Assembly (NCBI GenBank): GCA_945911685.1
Contig: CAMEAW010000078.1
Span: 1-11,939 of the forward strand
Direction of reading: 5' to 3'
Length of the DNA: 11,939 bases
From: Bordetella parapertussis
GTDB lineage: Bacteria > Pseudomonadota > Gammaproteobacteria > Burkholderiales > Burkholderiaceae_B
Made by a program: the position numbers and the translations under genes. The notes under the pieces are model-generated. The model had not been told where the DNA came from, did no database searches, and worked only from the letters and a program-made list of their open reading frames with translations. Shown one piece after another: positions 1 through 6,598 of the stretch. Each line of letters begins with the position of its first letter. The first letter of the stretch is position 1.

Positions 1-623
1 AAAACAGGTTGCGTGGTTTGGGTGCAAACGCCAAGTGTGTAGTCGGTTGCCAGCTCAAATGCTTTGGGCAAGTTTGCGACTAACACTACGCCATCGGTGT
101 AATTGATTTCAGTAGTCTGTGTGCAGCCTATTAAATGGGGCTCAGTGCACTGTGCCATTGCTTGCATGGCCGTTGCGCCATTTGCAAATTCGCGTAGCTT
201 ACTGTTGACGTCTTGTTCAAGGCCTAGCTCAGTTAAGACTCGCATGAAGTGAATTCCGGCGGTCGATTTTTTTGTGTCTGGGCAATAGATGGCCTTTGCT
301 TGGCGAAACGCCTGGGCTAAGGTCTCAGGAGAATCGACCTGCGGCGCCGGTTCACCTTGCTTGACTGCGATTCCGGTATGCACTTTGCCTAAGGATTGCG
401 CGCTGCTGGCAAGTACATGACCGGTAGCAATTAATTGTTCGATGATCGCTCGGGTCAAAATCACAACATCGCAGGGCGCACCGTTGAGTAACGCATCGCG
501 CATTTCACCTACCGCGCTAAAGCGACCCTCGATGGTGCAGCGATTGTCTGTTTCAAAGGCTGCTTGAATGCCTTTGACGGCCGAGGCGGCGGCGCCGCCA
601 CTGAGTATTTTTAAAATCAACAT
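1..623 (-). CDS. ModA-like substrate-binding-fold protein, 3' end outside the window
   Basis: The reading frame opens at an ATG at 623 and stays open for 207 codons to the left edge, so the C-terminus is missing. The N-terminus has a beta strand (KILSGG), then a helix (AAASAVKGIQAAFE), then a stretch ending GAPCDVVILT near residues 48-57. This order matches the molybdate/tungstate-binding ModA type (SBP_bac_11 fold), in which a GAPADVF-like motif follows the first lobe. Later 'KSTAGIHFMRVLTELGL' (119-135) resembles the second-lobe helix of that family. No signal peptide or lipobox is present: the chain starts directly with the first beta strand, and no in-frame upstream start with a hydrophobic leader fits, because the Bug stop lies 22 bases upstream. 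The protein may therefore be cytoplasmic, which is odd for a binding protein. It is the last visible gene of the leftward operon. The ligand is unknown and molybdate should not be assumed. Family confidence is moderate. Confidence 0.72.
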   Translation of the reverse strand, partial: MLILKILSGGAAASAVKGIQAAFETDNRCTIEGRFSAVGEMRDALLNGAPCDVVILTRAIIEQLIATGHVLASSAQSLGKVHTGIAVKQGEPAPQVDSPETLAQAFRQAKAIYCPDTKKSTAGIHFMRVLTELGLEQDVNSKLREFANGATAMQAMAQCTEPHLIGCTQTTEINYTDGVVLVANLPKAFELATDYTLGVCTQTTQPV

Positions 624-645
624 GATGTTTTGCTCAAGTTTTAAG

Positions 646-1623
646 TTACTCAGCCTTTGCACCAGACAGCTTCACAATTTTGGCCCACTTGATCACATCG
701 CGTTCAAGATACATTTGAAACTCTAGTGGAGACATGCTGAGCGGCATTGCACCTTTTTCGGCCCATTGTTTTTTGATCTCTGGTCGAGTCACAATGGCTG
801 TCACCGCAGAATTCAACTGATTAATGATTGCAATAGGCGTGCCTTTTGGCGCCATCAAGCCCAGCCAAATCGTGGTCTCGTAACCCGCCACTCCGGCTTC
901 AGACATCGTTGGAACATTGGGCAAAATGTCAGAGCGAAGGGTGCCTGTGGTTGCAAGGCCGCGAACGGTGCCTGCTCGCGCGTAATCCGTCATTGTCGTG
1001 ACAGCATCAAACATGAAGTCCACTTGCCCGCCCAAGAGATCAGTACGGGCGCCTGAGCTCCCTTTATAGGGTACGTGAGTGATATCGATACCGGCCATCG
1101 CTTTGAATAGTTCGCCAGCCATGTGATACGGAGTCCCTGTACCCGACGAGGCATAATTAAGTTTGCCTGGTTGGGCCTTGGCTAACGCAATGAGGTCAGC
1201 AAGATTTTTTGCGGCAACCCGCGGATGTACAACTAAGAGTAAATCTGAATAATTAATGGGTGCGATACCGACAAAATCTTTTAAGAGCGAGTACGGTTTT
1301 TTGGTCACTAGCGATTCGTTCACTGTTTGTGCATTAGACATCATCAGTAGCGTGTAGCCATCTGCTGCAGCTTTAGCGACAAAGTCTGTGCCAATAATAG
1401 AACCAGCCCCTGGTTTGTTTTCAACAATAAAATTTTGCCCGAGCCCAGCCTGTAATTGTTGTCCCATAAAGCGCGCGTAGTTGTCGGCTGGACCACCGGC
1501 TGCGAAAGGGACAATGATTTTTACTGGGCGGGAGGGATAGTCTTGCGCCTGTGCGGGTAGTGCGCCCGCTAGCAATACTGCAGCGGCGAATCCTAAACAG
1601 GCGAATTGATTGTTAAATGCCAT
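646..1623 (-). CDS. Bug-family (TctC-like) tripartite tricarboxylate transporter periplasmic receptor
   Basis: This is a periplasmic solute-binding protein of the Bug family, which captures small carboxylates or related metabolites for TctAB-type transporters or acts as a sensor. Residues 1-26 form a Sec signal peptide (charge-poor n-region, hydrophobic core FAAAVLLAGAL, cleavage after AQA). The mature chain starts QDYPSRPVKIIVPFAAGG, the family hallmark. NKPGAGSIIG (69-78), DGYTLLM (88-94), 'GKLNYASSGTGTPYHMAGELF' at 153-173 and THVPYKGSSGARTDLLGGQVD (182-202) are all in the usual order. The length of 325 aa is normal. A GTG at 1626 sits immediately before the ATG at 1623. An AAGGA Shine-Dalgarno about 8 bases before the ATG favours 1623. 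It follows the ABC-type binding protein by 63 bases and precedes the ModA-like gene by 22, without TctA or TctB nearby. The ligand is not predictable from sequence. Confidence 0.93.
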   Translation of the reverse strand: MAFNNQFACLGFAAAVLLAGALPAQAQDYPSRPVKIIVPFAAGGPADNYARFMGQQLQAGLGQNFIVENKPGAGSIIGTDFVAKAAADGYTLLMMSNAQTVNESLVTKKPYSLLKDFVGIAPINYSDLLLVVHPRVAAKNLADLIALAKAQPGKLNYASSGTGTPYHMAGELFKAMAGIDITHVPYKGSSGARTDLLGGQVDFMFDAVTTMTDYARAGTVRGLATTGTLRSDILPNVPTMSEAGVAGYETTIWLGLMAPKGTPIAIINQLNSAVTAIVTRPEIKKQWAEKGAMPLSMSPLEFQMYLERDVIKWAKIVKLSGAKAE

Positions 1624-1686
1624 CACTATTTTCCTTCAAAATATCTGTTTAGGAGTTCAAAATCGTCAAGGTAAAGGTGAAAAGGA

Positions 1687-2928
1687 TTATTTTTTTGCGG
1701 CACCTGTTACCAGATAACATTTGCTCTCAGCTAGTGGTAAGAAGGCCTCTTGCCCAGGGATCGTCGCAAGGATTTTGTAATAATCCCATGGGTACTTGGA
1801 TTCGGCAGGCGTTTTAACCTTGGCCAAATACATGTCGTGGACCATGCGACCATCCACCCTGATGCGTCCATTGGTTGTATAAAAATCGTTAATGGGCGTA
1901 TCACGCATGGTTTGCATGACGGTTGCAGCATCGTCAGTCTTTGAGGCTTCAACCGCCTTTAGGTAATGCATTGTTGACGAATAGATTGCCGCTTGAGTTG
2001 AGGTTGGCATTTTGTTGGTTCGGGCAAAAAAACGTTTTGCCCAAATACGGCTCTGTTCATTCTGGTCCCAATAGTAAGCCTCTGTCAGCATCAAACCCTG
2101 CGCTTGCGCTAAACCAAGAGCATGAGTGTCGTTGATATTAATCGCCAGCCCAACGATCGACTGTTGACCATCGCGACCGATCCCAAATTCTGAAGCTGTT
2201 TTGATTGAATTAATCGTGTCTCCACCCGCATTTGCTAAGGCGATGATTTTAGCTTTTGAGTTTTTAGCCTGCAAAAGAAACGAAGACATGTCAGACGAAT
2301 TCAAGGGGTGTTTGACACCACCTACTACTGTGCCGCCAACCTGCTTTAACGCAGCTTCCGCGTCGAGTTGCAAAGAATTGCCATAGGCGAAATCGACCGT
2401 GACAAAAAACCAAGGGTTGCCGCCCTGTTTGACCACTGCGCGGGTAGTCCCATTGGCGATCGAGTAGGTGTCCCAGTTGTAGTGAATGCTGTTGGGCGTG
2501 CAGTCTTCGTTGGTCAGGCGCGAGGTGCTTGCGCCATTGACGATTGCAATTCGATTTTTCTCTTTGACCAGACGCACGACCGCTAAAGCCACTGCAGAGT
2601 TCATGACATCTGCGAGCATATCGACCTGTTCGACATCCATCCACTCTCGAGCTTTTGCGACACCGATATCAGGTTTGTTTTGATGGTCTGCGCTGATGAC
2701 TTCGATCGGTTTTCCGAGTACCTTGCCGCCAAAATCTTCTACCGCCATTCTTGTTGCAACAATCCCTCCCGGTCCTCCGATGTCTGAAAAAGGGCCGCCC
2801 ATATCCGTGAGCACGCCAATTTTTACGACATCGTTAGATATTTTTGGAGTTTGTGCCTGAGCATGCTCTGTGATTGTGAGAGCGAACATGATGCTTGCAG
2901 TCAGCGCCTTGAGACGAAAGTTCAACAT
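1687..2928 (-). CDS. Periplasmic ABC transporter substrate-binding protein, branched-chain amino acid type (Peripla_BP_6)
   Basis: This 413-aa protein is probably the periplasmic ligand-capturing component of a LivK-like ABC importer. A signal peptide covers about residues 1-25 (RLKALTASIMFALTI, cleavage after AQA). The mature chain shows the type I periplasmic fold: VVKIGVLTDMGGPFSDIGGPG (34-54), the first-lobe segment 'MAVEDFGGKVLGKPIEVISA' (61-80), VNGASTSRLT (130-139) and a second lobe with WFFVTVDFAYGNSLQ (163-177) and ALKQVGGTVVGGVKHPL (183-199). Relatives in betaproteobacterial catabolic clusters bind aromatic or other carboxylic acids as often as amino acids. Two cysteines (C143 in EDC, C404 near the C-terminus in ESKC) could form a disulfide; a late cysteine is a recurring trait of this subgroup. 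AGGAG lies just upstream of the ATG. The gene starts 21 bases after the SDR stop. No LivH/M/G/F-like permease or ATPase is in the window. Confidence 0.93.
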   Translation of the reverse strand: MLNFRLKALTASIMFALTITEHAQAQTPKISNDVVKIGVLTDMGGPFSDIGGPGGIVATRMAVEDFGGKVLGKPIEVISADHQNKPDIGVAKAREWMDVEQVDMLADVMNSAVALAVVRLVKEKNRIAIVNGASTSRLTNEDCTPNSIHYNWDTYSIANGTTRAVVKQGGNPWFFVTVDFAYGNSLQLDAEAALKQVGGTVVGGVKHPLNSSDMSSFLLQAKNSKAKIIALANAGGDTINSIKTASEFGIGRDGQQSIVGLAININDTHALGLAQAQGLMLTEAYYWDQNEQSRIWAKRFFARTNKMPTSTQAAIYSSTMHYLKAVEASKTDDAATVMQTMRDTPINDFYTTNGRIRVDGRMVHDMYLAKVKTPAESKYPWDYYKILATIPGQEAFLPLAESKCYLVTGAAKK

Positions 2929-2949
2929 ACATTCTCCTGGAGGATAGGG

Positions 2950-3669
2950 TTAATTTATAAAAGGACGCAACTCGATAAAATCAAGCGACCCTGAGGGCGC
3001 CTTGCTTAGCGCAACGTGTGCGATTGTGTTGGCAACATCATCTACGGTTAGCGGCACTGTCTTGCGCTGAGCTTGCGCTGCCAAGACTTCGGGATGGTTG
3101 TTGTTTTTTCGAATCTGAGTGTCGACTAAGCCCGGAGCGACTTCAGACACGCGAATTCCTTTTGGCTGTAATTCGAGACGCAGGCTTCGCGTGATGGCTG
3201 AGATGGCATGTTTGCTCGCGCAGTACGCGCCCGCAAAAGGAAAAACCTCTCTTGCTCCGGTGGACGTCACCATGATGAGATGACCGCGGCCGCGAGCGAG
3301 CATACCTTGAGCAATGGCTTGGGTTAAGGCGAGCGTCGCAAACACGTTGGTGTTAAACATCGTCACATAGTCATCAGGTTGTATCTCAAGAATAGGTGCG
3401 TAGGTCAGAACACCCGCGTTATTGATCAAAATATCAACCTCACCCGCGAACAAGGTTAGAGCACGAATAAAGTCGCTATCGTTCAAATCTCCAGCAAGAG
3501 TGCGTATCGGTTGACCCATCTCGGCGCACACTCTTGAGAGTTCGAGTAAGGCTTCGTTGCTTCGTGCGGTGGCAATGACAGTGGCGTTGGCTTGTGCCAA
3601 TACCAACGCAGTCGCGCGACCAATCCCAGCGCTGGCGCCGGTAATCAATACAGTAGGATTTAGCAGCAT
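2950..3669 (-). CDS. Classical short-chain dehydrogenase/reductase (SDR)
   Basis: This is an NAD(P)-dependent oxidoreductase of 239 aa, normal for a classical SDR. The cofactor motif TGASAGIG is at 10-17, an acidic GDL follows at 60-62, and NNAG is at 83-86. The catalytic set is complete: N108, S136, Y149 and K153 in the YCASK motif. PG at 179-180 precedes the substrate-loop segment LVDTQIRK. The arginine in ATARS after the second strand suggests, but does not prove, NADPH preference. The C-terminus SLDFIELRPF resembles the YdfG-like group that acts on 3-hydroxy acids and small alcohols. It is the first gene of the leftward operon, about 23 bases from a predicted transcription start, and no clear Shine-Dalgarno is visible. 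The likely role is interconversion of a hydroxyl and a keto group in the pathway served by this cluster. Substrate unknown. Confidence 0.93.
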   Translation of the reverse strand: MLLNPTVLITGASAGIGRATALVLAQANATVIATARSNEALLELSRVCAEMGQPIRTLAGDLNDSDFIRALTLFAGEVDILINNAGVLTYAPILEIQPDDYVTMFNTNVFATLALTQAIAQGMLARGRGHLIMVTSTGAREVFPFAGAYCASKHAISAITRSLRLELQPKGIRVSEVAPGLVDTQIRKNNNHPEVLAAQAQRKTVPLTVDDVANTIAHVALSKAPSGSLDFIELRPFIN

Positions 3670-3698
3670 GGTATCGGTTCAGATTTTTGGCGGCTCGA

Positions 3699-3726
3699 AT
3701 AATTGTCTGTTCGCTCTTTGTGTCAA
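3699..3726 (-). promoter_or_regulatory. Sigma-70-type promoter for the leftward SDR operon
   Basis: Read on the minus strand, a consensus -35 TTGACA (3721-3726) is followed after 16 bases by AATTAT (3699-3704), which matches the -10 consensus at four of six positions. Transcription would begin near 3692, leaving a leader of about 23 bases before the SDR start at 3669. The -35 overlaps a palindrome, which suggests repression or activation at this site. The assignment rests on sequence pattern only. Confidence 0.55.
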
Positions 3727-3764
3727 GGTCACCTTGCAATAGATTAGACTGAATTGCAATAGAT
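3724..3764. promoter_or_regulatory. Candidate operator: perfect palindrome plus two 20-base-spaced direct repeats
   Basis: CAAGGT-C-ACCTTG (3724-3736) is a perfect inverted repeat with 6-base arms and a single central base, and it overlaps the -35 of the leftward promoter. Overlapping its right end, TTGCAATAGAT occurs at 3734-3744 and again at 3754-3764, exactly 20 bases apart, or about two helical turns. The second copy contains ATTGCAAT, itself an 8-base palindrome (3753-3760), and it covers the predicted -35 of the rightward promoter. The layout fits one or two transcription factors controlling both divergent operons. No regulator gene is in the window, so the binding protein is unknown. 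Confidence 0.5.
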
Positions 3765-3782
3765 CAATGTGTAAGGTAGCAT
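3754..3782 (+). promoter_or_regulatory. Possible promoter for the rightward operon
   Basis: TTGCAA (3754-3759) and TAGCAT (3777-3782) are separated by 17 bases, and each matches the sigma-70 consensus at four of six positions. Transcription would start near 3789 and give a leader of about 60-70 bases before the VOC gene. The -35 lies inside the second TTGCAATAGAT repeat, consistent with control by a factor bound there. This is weaker than the opposing promoter. Confidence 0.35.
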
Positions 3783-3861
3783 CTGAACGTCAGTTTGACT
3801 ACTGATTCTATAGATTTACTCCCTATATCGATAGTTCGTTTATGGCGTGTCAACCACTTTG

Positions 3862-4491
3862 ATGAAACTTAAGTTAGATCATTTTATGTACGCAGCATCC
3901 GATTTAGATGCTCTTCGCGAACAGTTCTGCGGTTTGACCGGAGTCAGTGCCGATCGTGGTGGGGTGCACCCTGGGTTGGGTACCCGCAACGCCTTAGCAT
4001 CGTTGGGTCAAGGTGTTTACCTTGAGCTCATCGCGCCTGACCCCGAGCAAAACGTACCAGGCTCTTGGGGTGCGTTATTTCGCAATTTTTCTCAAGCTCA
4101 AATCTTCACTTATGTGGTGAAGTGTGCCGATATTGAGCTGTGTCAAGAGCGATTGGTCGAGTTGGGATTCAAGACTGAGTTGATCAATGCCTCTCGAACA
4201 ACACCCTCGGGGCAAGTGATTCGCTGGCGCTTGTTGTTACCAGAGGTCAATCGCTTCGCGAATTTTTTTCCTATTTTTATCGATTGGCTTGATAGTAAAC
4301 ACCCAGCTGAGTCGGTGGTGAAGGGTTGTCAGCTCGTTACCTTTGAAATCGGTCACCCCGAAGCGGCCGAACTGAGTCGCATCTTTACGGCACTTGCTGT
4401 GGATGTGGCTGTTGTGCACGCCGACCGACCTTACTTTCAAGCTCGGATTGAAACCCCGCAAGGGTTAGTCGTTTTGAATTCAGCGACATAA
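3862..4491 (+). CDS. Glyoxalase-like / VOC-superfamily protein
   Basis: This is a 209-aa protein of the vicinal-oxygen-chelate superfamily, Glyoxalase_3-like type. The N-terminal strand LKLDHFMYAASDLDAL (3-18) carries H7, a likely metal ligand. GGVHPGLGTRNALASLGQGVYLELIAPDP (33-61) is the strongest family signature, with H36 and E55 as further candidate ligands. A second half (about residues 142-209), including PYFQARIETPQGLVVLN near the end, fits the second beta-alpha-beta-beta-beta unit. Such proteins range from dioxygenases to isomerases, and many have no assigned reaction. In this setting it could act on a CoA-linked or carboxylate intermediate. I chose the ATG at 3862 because the conserved strand begins directly after it; an in-frame GTG at 3847 would add five residues. 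Neither has a good Shine-Dalgarno. It is the first gene of the rightward operon, 18 bases ahead of the thioesterase. Confidence 0.85.
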   Translation: MKLKLDHFMYAASDLDALREQFCGLTGVSADRGGVHPGLGTRNALASLGQGVYLELIAPDPEQNVPGSWGALFRNFSQAQIFTYVVKCADIELCQERLVELGFKTELINASRTTPSGQVIRWRLLLPEVNRFANFFPIFIDWLDSKHPAESVVKGCQLVTFEIGHPEAAELSRIFTALAVDVAVVHADRPYFQARIETPQGLVVLNSAT

Positions 4492-4509
4492 TATTTTTCA
4501 GGGGTTCGC

Positions 4510-4932
4510 ATGCAAGTCATTAATCGTACCGAAATGATAGAGCGGTTGCTCAAAGAGTCGCCATTTATCTGCTTTATGGGTCTAGAAATTATCAATATTG
4601 ACCTTGAGCACAGCGTGATCGTCATGAAAATGCCTTTGCGACCAGAGTTTGAACGTGGTGGGCCCTTGACCGGCCAATTTCATGGTGGGGCGATTTCGGC
4701 TTTGATTGATACGGTTGGTGATTTTGCAATCGCGCTAGTGGTCGGAGCAGCTGTGCCGACCATCAATTTTCGCGTTGATTTTTTACGGCCTTCGACCGGC
4801 GCGTTTCTGATCGCAAAAGCGACGGTCCGTCGCAGCGGCAAGACTGTCGGGGTCGCCGATGTTGATATCTTTGACCATCAAGACCGACTGACCGCCATTG
4901 GGCGGGGCTGTTACAGCACGCAAGCTGGTTAA
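4510..4932 (+). CDS. PaaI-type hotdog-fold thioesterase
   Basis: This 140-aa protein is the usual size for a single hotdog domain. The region at 56-73 contains H58, G59, G60 and D67 in the pattern HGGAxxxLxD. It marks the PaaI/YbgC-like acyl-CoA thioesterases, in which the helix-borne aspartate is the expected catalytic residue. The following strands INFRVDFLRPSTG and LIAKATVRRSGKTVGVADVDIFD are typical of the fold. The enzyme hydrolyses acyl-CoA or aryl-CoA esters in the cytoplasm, and PaaI members often rescue CoA from dead-end intermediates. An AGGGG Shine-Dalgarno at 4500-4504 sits five bases before the ATG. The stop codon abuts the start of the CoA ligase, so the two are almost certainly translationally coupled. 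A ligase paired with a thioesterase suggests CoA release or proofreading for the same substrate. The acyl group is unknown. Confidence 0.92.
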   Translation: MQVINRTEMIERLLKESPFICFMGLEIINIDLEHSVIVMKMPLRPEFERGGPLTGQFHGGAISALIDTVGDFAIALVVGAAVPTINFRVDFLRPSTGAFLIAKATVRRSGKTVGVADVDIFDHQDRLTAIGRGCYSTQAG

Positions 4933-6426
4933 GTGATCATGGGTTTAACCAACTTGGGTGAAGTGATCGACCGCACGACGTCGCCGCAAACCCCGTGGCT
5001 GATTGAGGTGACACCAAGCGGAGTTACCAACACCTTTACGTTCGAGTGGATGCAGTGTGCTGTAGATCGTTTGGCAAGTACCCTGGCACAAAGGCCTCTT
5101 AAAAAAGGGGCCTGTATTGGCCTGTTGGCTCAAAATAGTTGCCAGTATCTTGTCGCTTACCTAGCGATTATGCGTGCCGGCTTTGTCGCGGTACCGATTA
5201 ATTTTAAGCTAACTGTCGAGACGATTCAGTACATCATTTCTGATGCTGAGATGTCTCTGGTTTTCGTTGACGAGCAACGGCGCGGTTTGGTGACGCAAGC
5301 TGCCGTTCTACCTCTTGAAACTGCGCTAGAGTTGCAACAGACTGGCGATGGCGTCTCTTCGATGTCAGCGGTGATGCAACCTGAAGACACTGCGACAATC
5401 TTATATACCTCTGGCTCAACGGGGCGTCCGAAAGGGGTGCCCCTGACCCATGGCGGCTATGTTTGGGTGATTCAAACCTTGTTGCGAGTATCGCCGCCCT
5501 TCAAAAACAAACGCGCGTTAGTGGCCGCTCCGCTGTACCACATGAATGCGGTTATCCAGTGCCTACTGACTAGCGCGATGGGTGGCACCAATGTGATGCT
5601 TTGTCAGTTTTCTGCCAAAGAGTATCTATTGGCAGCTGCTCAATTTAAATGCGAGATGTTGACAGCAGTCCCAACGATGTTTGCTTTGGCTGCGCGCGAG
5701 ACCGCGCTTCTCGAAACGATCGACCTGACCCATGTCAAAACTGTTAAATCAGGATCGGCTCCTGTCACCGAAACACTGATGGATCGCTTGGCTGAGATGT
5801 TTCCTGCAGCGAGCATTACAAATTGGTGGGGGACAACTGAGTCGGGGCCCGTGGCCTTTGGTGCCCATCCAGAAGGGGTAGCACGACCGAAATTAGCCGT
5901 TGGGTATCCCTTGTCGGAAGTCCAGCTTGAACTGCGTGACGGCGTCACGGCAGAGCAAGGTGTACTCTGGATTCGTAGTCGCGCCATTACTCGCGGTTAT
6001 CTGAATCTACCTGACGAAACGGCAAAACGTTTTGCTGAGGGTTGGTACAACACTGGCGATGTGATGCGAAAAGATTCACAAGGTTTTTACTACTTTGTCG
6101 GCCGTGTGGATGATATGTTTGTCTGTGGTGGAGAAAATATTTATCCCGGCGAAGTTGAGAGAATGCTAGAAACACACCCAGGCGTGTCTCAGGCTGCAGT
6201 CCTGTCAGTCGCTGACGAGATCAAAGGGCAAATTCCAGTCGCATTTATTGTGCAGAGAGCGGGATTTTCTTTGGATGCAGAGGCCGTCAAACAATTTGCG
6301 TTGACTCATGCGCCGGCCTATCAGCATCCTAGATTTATTGAATTTCTTGACGAGATGCCGCTTGCGGGAACAAATAAAATTGATCGTCACGTGTTAAGAC
6401 AGCGTGCCATAAAATTTAAAAGATAA
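4933..6426 (+). CDS. AMP-dependent acyl-CoA synthetase (class I adenylate-forming enzyme)
   Basis: This enzyme would activate a carboxylic acid with ATP to an acyl-adenylate and then form the CoA thioester. Over 497 aa it carries all core motifs: phosphate loop YTSGSTGRPKG (158-168), APLYHMNA (199-206), WWGTTESG (298-305), the YNTGD motif ending at D376, hinge-adjacent R391, VCGGENIYPGE (397-407) and the C-terminal catalytic lysine K482 in TNKID. No signal or membrane segment is seen. The length and compact N-terminus resemble the medium-chain, cyclohexanecarboxylate or aryl-acid ligases rather than FadD. Translation can start at the GTG at 4933, directly after the thioesterase stop, or at the ATG at 4939. 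Neither has a strong Shine-Dalgarno, which supports coupling to upstream translation. Substrate is not determinable by eye. It differs clearly from the second ligase at 7729-9387. Confidence 0.93.
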   Translation: MIMGLTNLGEVIDRTTSPQTPWLIEVTPSGVTNTFTFEWMQCAVDRLASTLAQRPLKKGACIGLLAQNSCQYLVAYLAIMRAGFVAVPINFKLTVETIQYIISDAEMSLVFVDEQRRGLVTQAAVLPLETALELQQTGDGVSSMSAVMQPEDTATILYTSGSTGRPKGVPLTHGGYVWVIQTLLRVSPPFKNKRALVAAPLYHMNAVIQCLLTSAMGGTNVMLCQFSAKEYLLAAAQFKCEMLTAVPTMFALAARETALLETIDLTHVKTVKSGSAPVTETLMDRLAEMFPAASITNWWGTTESGPVAFGAHPEGVARPKLAVGYPLSEVQLELRDGVTAEQGVLWIRSRAITRGYLNLPDETAKRFAEGWYNTGDVMRKDSQGFYYFVGRVDDMFVCGGENIYPGEVERMLETHPGVSQAAVLSVADEIKGQIPVAFIVQRAGFSLDAEAVKQFALTHAPAYQHPRFIEFLDEMPLAGTNKIDRHVLRQRAIKFKR

Positions 6427-6447
6427 CGCAGCTTCGTCATTGCTGCG
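6427..6447 (+). other. Short hairpin just after the CoA ligase stop
   Basis: CGCAGC (6427-6432) and GCTGCG (6442-6447) can pair over a nine-base loop, beginning at the base after the stop codon. No run of T follows, so this is not a classical intrinsic terminator. It could protect the 3' end of the upstream message or be chance. Confidence 0.3.
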
Positions 6448-6452
6448 CCCAT

Positions 6453-6552
6453 GATGAATAGTCATTTAAGCAATAGCGATGAATAGTCATTTAAGCAATA
6501 TCGATGAATAGTCATTTAAGCAATAGCGATGACTGGTCATTTACGGCGATCA
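6453..6552. repeat. 25-base tandem repeat, three near-perfect copies and a decayed fourth
   Basis: Copies lie at 6453-6477, 6478-6502 and 6503-6527. They differ only at one base (G or T in the 24th position). A degenerate fourth copy spans 6528-6552 and keeps GTCATTTA and CGATCA-like pieces. The shared core is GAATAGTCATTTAAGCAATA. Copies abut without spacers. The unit is not a multiple of three and contains stop codons, so it is not coding. It sits between the ligase and the MDR gene, ending 46 bases before the MDR start. It could be a multi-copy binding site for a regulator of that gene or a slippage-prone minisatellite. Confidence 0.9.
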
Positions 6553-6598
6553 CTAAGAAGCGTCAGGTGTTAACAAATATTCACACTCCGAGAAGGTT

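Noticed and set aside
766..1056. Plus-strand open frame of 96 codons
   Set aside because: It lies wholly inside the Bug gene on the other strand, has no ribosome binding site, and its translation looks like antisense noise.
2291..2644. Minus-strand open frame of 117 codons
   Set aside because: It is a shifted frame inside the ABC-type binding protein, whose continuous family match explains the sequence.
3795..3814. Plus-strand promoter using TTGACT at 3795-3800 with TATAGA at 3809-3814
   Set aside because: The spacing is only eight bases, and no -10-like hexamer lies at 16-18 bases.
3734..6527. Shared GCAATAG element linking the divergent control region to the 25-base repeats
   Set aside because: A 7-base match is too short to mean much; GCAATAG also occurs inside the first Bug gene.
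6453..6552. CRISPR array
   Set aside because: The 25-base units abut with no spacers between them and no cas gene is present.
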